Under the pieces are notes generated by a model. The model saw nothing but the letters and a program-made list of their open reading frames with translations. It was not told the DNA's origin and did no database searches. Of a stretch of DNA of 64,000 bases, positions 56,227 to 64,000 are shown piece after piece. The translations under genes were made by a program, and so were the position numbers. The DNA is taken from NCBI GenBank assembly GCA_021234155.1, contig JAJEKV010000031.1:6894748-6958747 (forward strand), read 5' to 3'. Position 1 is the first letter of the stretch; every line of letters begins with the position of its first letter. This stretch comes from Isoetes taiwanensis. Taxonomy: Eukaryota; Streptophyta; Lycopodiopsida; Isoetales; Isoetaceae.

Positions 56227-57978
56227 TTGTCGTATGCGTTAAGGATATGGAGGCATTATTTGCTGGGGAGGAAGTTTCAGTTAGATACTGATCACCAGAG
56301 CCTTCAGTATCTTTTCACCCAACCACTCCTCAACTTAAGGCAAAGGAGGTGGATGGAATTCCTTGAGGAGTATGATTTTGATATTATATACAAGCCTGGC
56401 AAGCTTAATGTGGTAGCAGATGCCCTCTCTAGGAGACCATTTCAGACAAGGACGATTGTAATGCGATTTCCACTCTCGAAAGTGACTTTGGCAAGCTGGA
56501 TTGAGGAGTCCTTGCCAACGGATGTGGACTTCAAGGAGGTATGGGAAAGCATCTCCAGGGAAGCCAGAACAGATAAAGAGCGGGAAGCCTTCAAGCATTA
56601 TAAGAAGGAAGGCAACCTGTTGTACTACAAGCATAAGTTGTGTGTGCCCGAATCTTCAGGGGTAAGGAAGTTAATTCTTCATGACACACATAACAGCCCA
56701 ATAGCGTGGCATGCCGGCCGTGAAGACCTATTTCAAGATTCAAGTAGTTACTTCGCCCAGAATGAAGAGGCGATAGCTGCATATATTCGGATTGCCGGTT
56801 ATGTCGGCCAGACCAAAGCGAAGCAACCCGATTCCGGTGCTCTTGAGCCATTGGGGGTGCCAAATGCGAAGTGGGAGGTCATAAGCATGGATTTCATCAC
56901 AGGTCTCCCTAGAACTCTTCGAGGCAAGGATGCATTGATGGTTGTCGTAGACAAGTTATCTAAGATGGCACATTTTGTGCCTTGCAAGACTACTGACACC
57001 GCATTAGATACTGCCAAGTTATTTGTGAAGGAGATTTTTAGACTCCATGGCATGTTTCGGGAGATAATATCTGATAGGGATTCCAAGTTTATGAGTGCCT
57101 TTTGGCAGGACCTCTTCATCACCATTCAGATGAAGCTCTCGATGAGCACGACATATCATCCCCAGACAGATGGCCAGACGGAGAGGACGAATCGAATCAT
57201 TGAAGACATGCTTCGAAGTTATGTGTGGAACAAGCAGTCCAAGTGGGATGAGTACATCCACTTGGTGGAATTCGCCTACAATAGTGCCAAACAGGAGTCA
57301 TCTCAGATGTCTCCTTTCATGGTAAATTACGGGTACCAGTGCCTAACCCCGGATACCTGGCACAATCCTGTGTCGAAGGTGGAAGTATCCCAGCAGATGT
57401 TAGGGGATATGCAGCAGCTAGTGGAGGAAGTAAGGGGTTACTTATTGGCAGCAAGAAGTCGGCAGAAGAGTGTAACCGACAGGCACAGGACCGTAAGAGA
57501 GTTCAAGGTAGGCGATAGCGTTTGGTTGAAGATCAAGGTGAAGCAAGCCAAGCTTCGGATTGGGAGTTGTAAGAAGCTTGCCCCTAGGTGGGCTGGTCCG
57601 TTCAAGATTTTGGAGAAAGTGGGCTCTCAAGCCTACAAGTTGGATCTTCGGGCCCATCTCAAGGTTCACAAGGTCTTCCACGTAAGTTTATTAAAAAGGC
57701 ACAATCCTAACCCTGAGGAGGTTTTGGATACCCCAACTTTGTTGGAAATGACGGAGGAGCAAGTAGAAATAGTGCCTGAATTACTTCTCGATAAGTCATT
57801 CAAGAAGACTAGGAGGTCTCAGTTCCTCCAATATTTGGTTAAGTGGAAGCACTTACCCGTGGAAGACGCGACATGGGTATTGAAGCAAGATTTGGAGAAG
57901 CAATACCCAGAGTTTATGAAGGAGTTTGATGGGCGAGTCGTCTCCGACTTGGTCGACCCCGACTTGCCAGGTGGTTAG
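56227..57978 (+). pseudogene. RNase H end, integrase and chromodomain-like tail
   Basis: Open for 583 codons. RNase H: LDTDHQSLQYLF and EYDFDIIYKPGKLNVVADAL. Integrase: zinc finger His pair in LILHDTHNSPIAWHAG, but the CxxC partner is absent. The core is intact with Asp222 (SMDFITGLP), Asp283 (ISDRDSKF) and Glu319 (TDGQTERTN), giving the D-35-E spacing. C-terminal GPFKILEKVGSQAYKLDL and HVSLLKRH follow. The end (about 515-560) reads QYLVKWKHLPVEDATWVLKQ, a plant group II chromodomain pattern, which may read histone marks and steer insertion. Confidence 0.85.
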
Positions 57979-58053
57979 CTAGTATGTTGTTAGTTAGCCT
58001 AAGCCTGGCGCATGCATTCTAGTTAGTAGGGTGCATGTGCCAGAACCTTGGAT

Positions 58054-58422
58054 CGTGTGGGCGATGATGGGATACGCCTTTAGGGCATTCTCTAGGCCAC
58101 ACGCACCAAGAGGTGCGCATGACCATTAGGGTCATGTGAGTGAGGAATGAAGCATGGTGGGCGATGATGGGACATCGAGCGGATGCTCTCTATGCCACGA
58201 TGCGGGGGACGCACACCTGGCCGTAGGAGGGTCATGGTGAAGGTTAAAGTGATCATGCGCGATGATGGGATCGTGAGACGTTCCCTAGCTTCAAACCCTT
58301 GGGGCATGATGCACTAGGGGTACTCGGCACCGGGTAACCGAGTACAAGGTAGCACTCGATCATGGGCGATGATGGGAGCATCTTAAATGATCCTTAAGCT
58401 CAAATCCGAAAGGGCCATGATC
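58054..58422 (+). other. Four-unit RNA hairpin array with GCGATGATGGGA
   Basis: GCGATGATGGGA occurs at 58061, 58161, 58259 and 58366. In each unit it directly follows a stem arm that pairs about 35-50 nt downstream: CGTGTGG with CCACACG; GCATGGTGG with CCACGATGC (one mismatch); ATCATGC with GCATGAT; GATCATGG with CCATGATC. Different stem sequences with kept pairing imply a conserved RNA structure. It lies in the untranslated region between pol and the polypurine tract. Confidence 0.7.
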
Positions 58423-58823
58423 TTATGCAAGGTAGTAGGACAACCTTGCGCCAGTAGTTCGGCTCAAGGAGGTAAGGGGGGTGGTCCCCTAAAACCACAA
58501 ATTATTAACTAAACTAACGTAATGTGTTCCTTTTGCAGGCAAGTAGAAGGGGGACTTCAACGAGAAGCGCATTACGAGAAGATAGGAGGAGCCATAATTT
58601 AGATTATGAACCCTAATAACTCTTATAATAGTATTTTGAATTATTGTAAGAAATAACGGTGTTAAGGCTATATAATTTTGTATAAGTACAAATATAGCCT
58701 AAAATTTGACTTTTAACTAATAAAACTTGATTGCTAAAGCAAACTAAAGGTTATGACATGTTGTTGCTTTTGCAGGCATAAGGTAGGTTCGTCACCTTAG
58801 CGCAATGCTGACAGCATTGTCCT
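58423..58823 (+). other. 3' untranslated region, AT-rich part
   Basis: Non-coding. A further small hairpin (GCAAGGT...ACCTTGC type) is at about 58437-58460. Two pyrimidine/TTTTGCAG contexts (about 58530-58540 and 58768-58775) look like splice acceptors but have no open frame after them. Confidence 0.4.
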
Positions 58824-58836
58824 AAGGGGGGGAGAA
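58824..58836 (+). other. Polypurine tract
   Basis: AAGGGGGGGAGAA lies immediately before the 3' LTR (TGTGACGG at 58837), the expected primer site for plus-strand synthesis. Confidence 0.85.
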
Positions 58837-61648
58837 TGTGACGGTCCAGGGGAATATACGCCATAAATACGTATATTCCTGGATCCGTCACTATACAAGT
58901 CTATCTTCATAGCCTTGTATACCATAGATTGTGGCACTAGGGGGCATGGCCAAGTTATTCTCATAACTTAGCCAACCATAGGTTAAGACCATTATCCACG
59001 TGGCCTTAACCTATTGGGCACCCGCCACACGAGACTCACCCGATTGGTGCCACGTGGCATCCTAGGTGGACCTAACTTATATAGGCTGGAACCCTAACCC
59101 TAGGCCTCTTTCCAGCCCTAGCACCCAGAGACTCACCTACTCGTTCGAAACCCCGTTTCGAACATCGTTTGTGGCATAGACTGGTGCAGCAGCCCCAGCA
59201 GGGTAGACTCGTTCTTGGAGCAAGAGCAGCATCACGTGAGTCGAAGACCATGGAGGCACACGGATCTGGAGGGAGAGCATCAGGAGCAGGTATGTAGGGT
59301 AGTAGTTGTGATAGCTCATCTGGAATTAGCATTCCAGATGTGCTAGTATCTTGTATCTAGAGTAGAGCCATCCTAGAACCCGTATTCAACATCTTGAACC
59401 CTAATCAATGAACCCTAACCCTTAGTTAGATTGTATGATTAGGTTAAGATGTTATTCTTATGATCATTCTTAGGATATGATGATTATGTGATGTTGGTTG
59501 ATCATGTTTGCTCCTCTTGTATTGGGAAGGGGGGTAGAGACCTAGGGCCATATGTAGTATGCTCCTAGAGTAGATCCCTTAGTTCCTATTAGATGCGGCC
59601 TGTGCATAGGAGCCCACCAGGCTATCGAGGCTATGATATGACTCAGCACCACATAACGGGGCTAGAGGGATTGTGGAGGGAGGATCCCTGCCGAGCGGGG
59701 GCTTCGGGGGATCCCATAGTGGGCTAGGCTTATGGTCGGTCACTTTTGTGTGGGTCGAGCATGGGTCCGACACCTCCTGGGGCAATGGTGTCGCCCTGCC
59801 TCTCGAGAGCTGCAAGTGTTGGCTTGGCTCTCGTTTTGGGGGGTTAAGTCGGGTACGAATCGTGTGTCGCCACGATTCTCTAGCCGCCCACGGAACCTCT
59901 AGACCCTGGGAGGGGGAGATGCAACCCTTCCTGCCCAGTGTTGTCACGTACGTCCTGTACAAGTACGGTACTAGACGTACACAAGCGTACAGGACGGTTA
60001 CAAGACGTTGGGAACTCAAAGTACGTTAAGTACGTTTTTTCAATTTTGTTTAGTACGTGTATAGTACGTTAAGTACGTACTATACGTCTAGTACGTTTAG
60101 TACTCCTGCCAAATGTTAAATTTTCATAGTTATGCTACATGACCTTGGACTTTGCTACCAATGACAGATTTGTAGATCTCTTTGCATTCCTATTAAGTAT
60201 ATATGAAATTGCACTTATTCATACTAAACGGAAACTATATTCATAGAAACCTGTATTACACATAGCACTTTTCCCACAATAGAGTTTCTTCCGGAGGCAT
60301 TTTTGTCAATCAAAGTCTGCAATCAGATCAGAAAGAAGCTATGGTGTAAATCGATCTATTTTTTTTGTACTTACCCAACACTGGCTTTCAAATAAACGCT
60401 GGATGGCTTTCAAGTAGACACTGGTAGTGGAAGTTCAAGTTCATGACAAGCGGCCGAAAAGGCGTAAAAGTCGATAGAGCTCAAGAACTTGGAGATTTCT
60501 CTGCGAACCGTTGCTAAATTGTGGTCGTGACCTAGAATGCTAGGTTTGGTTACTTTTCCCTCTCTTTTATTTTTTTTTATCTTTTTTAACAATTTGGAAG
60601 GGCAAAGCCATTTGAATTGTTGTTTGGACTCTTGTTGAATCATGAATCATGAGAAACTCTCTATTGGATCTAAAACCATATGATTTTCTACATTAACATC
60701 ATTCGAATGTTAAACTATCACAAAAAAAAACATGAAAGCAACATCACGACTTGTGAGCTTGATATTTGAAAGAAATTAAATGAATTATTTCTTATAACTT
60801 GGTATTAACTTGGCAAATGGTATATTAACTTGGTAAAAATGATGTATTTCTCCCTAGCAATTGGCCTAAAGGGGTGCAAGGAGAAGTAAGGGACATATTG
60901 CACTAGTTGCTCCACTAGACATGTTAAGTACCTTATTAGGACGTTAAGTACGTCCTGTACAAGTACTTGTGATAAGTACGGTACTTAAAAATTTTCATTG
61001 AACTTTTGCAGTTTTTTTTCATGTACAGTACGTCTGGTACGTTTCATGAGGTACTAGACGTCCATAAAGGATACGTACGCGTACGTAAACAACACTGTTC
61101 CTGCCTCATCGGACCAGGGAGATGCAACCTGGAGCAGTCCCGATGGGTGATGCCATGGGATTGCGTATCCGGAAGGCTAGAGTCATGCCAGAGCCTGATT
61201 TAGCCCATCTGCAAAGTATGCACAGGAGGGGCAGATGGAGTGGCCAACCCTAGCCATTGTTCTATGCCAGCCCTCGCCATTGCCATGACTCGGTCTGCTC
61301 TATCTTGAGGCCTAGCTGGTCAGTCATCCTCCTTATGAGTCTGAGCCTGGGTAGGAGCTCTCATGTTTTACGGTTTGTGTTTATCATCTTTGTATTGGTA
61401 TATGTGTGATGCACTACCCTTCGAGGTAGTATTTATATGTTTGATGCTAGTTCTGACGTGTTATCGCTTCCGCTGTTATAGGAGCCCCTAGGGGAAGGGC
61501 GTGCAAGACACCTTCGTGTTCCCTCCCCGCACTAGGGGTCACCTCAGAGTGCGGGGTAGACGAAGGGCCCGTGCGGTTGTTGAGCCGGACGGAGGATTTC
61601 CTGCCGAGTGTACGGCTGGGCGCCGTATGTTTAGCAGGGAGCGTCACA
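58837..61648 (+). repeat. 3' LTR of element 1, shared as 5' LTR of element 2
   Basis: 2812 bp including a nested hAT element and its duplicated target; about 1642 bp without them, against 1645 bp in the left LTR. Both ends match the left LTR. Differences between the LTRs are mostly small indels in GC-rich stretches. Confidence 0.9.
59936..61097. mobile_element. Non-autonomous hAT element, 1162 bp
   Basis: Inserted in the LTR with an exact 8-bp target duplication TTCCTGCC (59928-59935 and 61098-61105). Ends are inverted: CAGTGTTGTCACGTACG left, CGTACGTAAACAACACTG right. The left LTR supplies the empty site. Subterminal regions are packed with GTACGT/TAGTACGT words (about 59945-60105 and 60930-61085), probably transposase-binding repeats. 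No transposase is encoded. Confidence 0.9.
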
Positions 61649-61649
61649 A

Positions 61650-61661
61650 TGGTATCAGAGC
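61650..61661 (+). other. Primer binding site, second copy
   Basis: TGGTATCAGAGC one base after the LTR end, the exact standard plant tRNA-Met site. This proves that a second internal region follows in the same orientation. Confidence 0.9.
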
Positions 61662-62227
61662 GATGTTCTTGGTTGACCAAGAACTAGCACTGACCATAAC
61701 CATGAAAGTAGTCTAACAGGCCTATAGGGGTGTGAAATAAACATTTCCACCATTGAACCGCGAAAATAGGGGAAAATTTTTTCTCCTAGGTAGTGGGTCA
61801 GGAATTAGGTTAAGTGTTAGACGAAGGAATAAATGAGTCAAATTTACCTTCTAGTAAAATTGGAGTGGAAATTATGCATCTGCATCAAATTTCACTTAAA
61901 ATGGGTCGAAGAATCATACCAATCTGAGACCCGAGTGAAAAATGGCGCAAATCCATAATTAACACCTCAAACCATTAGGAAATTTGAAAGTTTAAAGGTA
62001 TAATACGAATTTTAGTATATGTATTAAAAATTAAATATACATTAATAATAAGGGTACTATAGAGTAATTAATAAGGGGGGCTAATAAGTAGGCCTATTAA
62101 TGGTAGGGAATATTCTCAGGGACCCTCCTCTTTAAATATCCCTGACACCTCATTTTCCCTCCAACCCTTTCCTCCACCATCTTTCTCTTGGTCAGCCTTA
62201 CGTCATCTGTTTTTCCCACCGTTAAGT
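61662..62227 (+). other. Untranslated leader, second copy
   Basis: Nearly identical to 49021-49589, with a few small indels. No open frame of note. Confidence 0.6.
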
Positions 62228-63337
62228 ATGGCAAGAACCAAACAAACCGCAAGGAAGTTTGGCGAGCGACCCACCCTCTCAATGGCGTAGGTAGCAGCGG
62301 GACGCCATACGAAAAAGATCCTGAAACACCTTCGACCCAAGAAGGGGGGAGAGGAGCTTCCCTCCAGCAGCAGCGACGAAACCTACCATGACGCTGAGGA
62401 GGAGGCGCCCAACAGCAGCAGCTCTTCATCGGCGGGCACCCAGAGAACTGGCGAGTCCCGCCATTTTGGACCTCACTCGGACACGGAAGTGGAAGAGCAG
62501 GTTGAAGAGCAAGTTGAAGAGCAGGTTGAAGAGGCGGGCCCTTCGGCACCAAAAAAGAAGGGCAAGGAGAAAGTCGCGGAGTGGCCGGAGGAGAGGGCCG
62601 CTAGGAAGAAGAGGGAACGAGAGCGGGAGTTGCGGCAGCAAGAGAGAAGAACGAAGAGAAGGAACGACGGGCCTCGCAAGACCGTCGTTATTGAAGAACC
62701 TCATCGGGAGGAGGAAGAAGAGGAGGTTGAAGAAGAAGACGAGGAGGACGAGCGCGCCGGGGAACCCTCAAACCCCGACGCTAGACCACCTTACCCAAAG
62801 TGGCCCAAGCCACCCAAGGTGGTCAAGAAGCAGAAGGCGGGCGAGCGACCGTTCGCCCTGAAGGAGGAGCGCCTCTTCAGACGCCGCCTTAAAGCATACC
62901 AGGAATACCTCCGTCGGTGGACGAGGTATAATGACTGGTATTGCCGTCAGAACGTCGACCGCTACGTGGAGGGGGGGCGTCCAGGCAAGAACCAGCCCAA
63001 GCTGCCACCGCCACCACCGGAGAAGCCGAAGAAGGTCCACCACGGGCCTAATTCGATACACTCCCGTGTTTTCCGGGAGATTAGGCACTTTCAGCAGTGC
63101 ACTAATCTCCTGATTAGGAAGGCACCGTTCGAGCGGCTCATGCGAGAGGTGATGCAGGAGTTCGTCACCGACTATAGGGTGACGTCGCTCACAACTCGGG
63201 TGCTGCAGGTAGCCGCTGAGGCCGAGCTCACCCAGTTGTTCGAGGAAGGGAACCTCTGCGCGATCCACGCGAAGAGGGTGACCCTGATGCCCAAGGACAT
63301 ACACTTGGCGCGTCGCATCCGCAAGGAATACCCTTGA
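62228..63337 (+). CDS. Histone H3-like protein with long linker, copy 2
   Basis: A single frame of 370 codons runs from ATG 62228 to TGA 63335, with one TAG at 62288. Residues 1-11 read [11 protein letters not shown] (H3 tail with R2, K4, R8, K9; S10 is Phe). Codons about 21-280 form a linker: Ser/Glu stretches, [16 protein letters not shown], basic KKKGKEK and Arg-rich runs, a long acidic run near 160-175, [15 protein letters not shown], and Pro-rich [10 protein letters not shown]. Codons about 281-369 are an H3 fold of normal length: [66 protein letters not shown] and TNLLI recall CENH3, but loop 1 has canonical H3 length. K56 is Gln, K79 Val, C110 Ala; H113, K115, K122, D123 and R129 are kept. 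It may join H4 in nucleosomes. No equivalent is known to me. Confidence 0.8.
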
Positions 63338-64000
63338 GGATACAGTTTTGTCTAAATTAATGTAATTATTAAGTTTTCCCCCATAAATACAAAATTTTGT
63401 TGTAAGCTGACCCTAATTTTAGTATGAAAATGTGTTTAAGTAGCTCAAAATTTACTTTAGTTTTCACCATTAAAGTTGGGATGTCCAAAGAAGAATTAAC
63501 TAGTTAGATACCCTAGCTTAATTAGTCAAAAATTGTTAAATCGGCGGGAACTGGTCGCATCGCGAAAACCCCCTCTACCGACGCAGAGCTATTTCGCGCG
63601 ACGCCACCCGATTTCGGCATTTTGACATTAATAGGTGTCCAATTTGAGTAACAAAAGTTGCTAGTTAGGTTAGAATCATGCTGAAAAGTCATGTTAGGAT
63701 CTTTAAATTCCCAAAAAACCCTTCATAAGAATAGAATTGACCCGAAACCGGGTCGCATCGCAAGAAACCCCTCTGCGCCCCTGACGCAGGGCTATTTCGC
63801 GCGACGCCATTCGATTTCGCCCAATTTTGTCCCAATTGACCAATTTTGACCCAACAAACTGCCATGTAGTGTTTCTTGCTTTGCTTTGTTTAGAATTGCA
63901 CTTCATGGTAGCTCATTTGGACAACCATCACCATAGATTCGAAGTCCGCCCCATCAAGAACCTCTGTGCACGAAACCCGAGGCACCCCTAGTCTATAAAA
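63338..64000 (+). other. Second-copy spacer with E2F-like repeats, cut by window end
   Basis: It corresponds to 50702-51379. Contains both 76-bp repeats (about 63536-63612 and 63744-63820) with TTTCGCGC at 63592 and 63795, and ends inside the ORF2 TATA box. ORF2 and gag-pol of this copy would lie beyond the window. Confidence 0.7.

Larger units (their letters stand above)
47362..61648 (+). mobile_element. Ty3/gypsy retrotransposon carrying an H3-like gene
   Basis: Complete LTR-to-LTR element of 14.3 kb (13.1 kb without a nested hAT insertion). Order: LTR, tRNA-Met primer site, H3-like frame, 501-aa ORF2, gag, protease, RT, RNase H, integrase with chromodomain-like tail, hairpin array, polypurine tract, LTR. 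The right LTR is followed at once by another primer site and leader (61650 onward), so a second internal region follows in tandem. Pol is broken, so this copy needs help from another to move. Confidence 0.9.

Noticed and set aside
62228-62260. [10 protein letters not shown] as a chance match
   Set aside because: An exact ten-residue H3 start in the same frame as a complete H3 fold, repeated in two copies, is not plausible by chance.
62489-63337. 282-codon frame as a protein starting at 62489
   Set aside because: The first codon there is GTG inside a longer frame; the ATG at 62228 is in the same frame and gives the H3 tail, so 62489 is not a start.
63065-63337. Calling the H3-like gene CENH3
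   Set aside because: Loop 1 has canonical length and the N-terminus is the canonical H3 tail; only short helix N motifs resemble CENH3.

Overview
The window looks like repeat-rich nuclear DNA of a land plant. The evidence is broken pieces of typical plant genes with plant-type splice sites (PPR, GDSL lipase, ORP/OSBP, agmatine deiminase, LRR), LTR retrotransposons primed by initiator tRNA-Met, MuDR- and hAT-type DNA transposons, and telo-box motifs in an LTR. A non-seed plant is my guess, not a result. It rests on one Ty3/gypsy element (15.9-21.3 kb) that resembles the fungal/vertebrate-like chromoviruses known from mosses and lycophytes, and on a bacterial-type RF3 fragment.

Layout. 0-10 kb: non-coding DNA with gene fragments (GDSL, PPR, ORP) and fold-back elements, including a GGAAACCTCCCC family at three sites. 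11.3-15.9 kb: a nearly complete minus-strand LINE abutting a gypsy fragment. 15.9-21.3 kb: a decayed chromovirus carrying a 272-bp MITE with target duplication. 23.2-23.8 kb: exons of a release factor 3 gene (minus). 27.3-28.8 kb: a MuDR transposase (minus). 30.3-31.9 kb: a plausible intact two-exon gene for a SigF-like NTF2-fold protein, with a tandem exon copy in its intron. 32-33.7 kb: fold-backs and a SINE. 34.3-35.5 and 46.7-47.2 kb: LINE RT fragments. 37 kb: LRR and agmatine deiminase fragments. 39.3-45.5 kb: a non-coding, purine-skewed block, possibly a large non-autonomous retrotransposon. 47.4-64.0 kb: a Ty3/gypsy element followed in tandem by the start of a second copy that shares the middle LTR.

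The main discovery is in that last element. Just downstream of the tRNA primer site it carries a histone H3-like reading frame. The first ten residues equal the H3 tail (K4 and K9 kept), then comes a linker of about 270 codons with strongly acidic and basic stretches, then a complete H3 histone fold. Copy 2 (62228-63337) is open over 370 codons except for one TAG; copy 1 (49590-50701) has frameshifts in the linker but keeps the fold. The element also encodes an intact 501-aa protein of unknown family with its own TATA-like promoter and two repeats containing E2F-like sites, and a Gag-Pol whose integrase ends in a chromodomain-like module. Between pol and the polypurine tract lie four hairpin modules spaced about 100 bp apart, which share a 12-nt motif but have different, self-complementary stems. 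An H3 mimic and a possible H3-reading chromodomain in one element suggest a chromatin-level strategy; this is inference.

The polymerase is defective in this copy: the RT active-site segment is deleted and the frame is broken. Many differences between the two copies are small indels in GC-rich runs, so some breaks may be consensus errors in the sequence.
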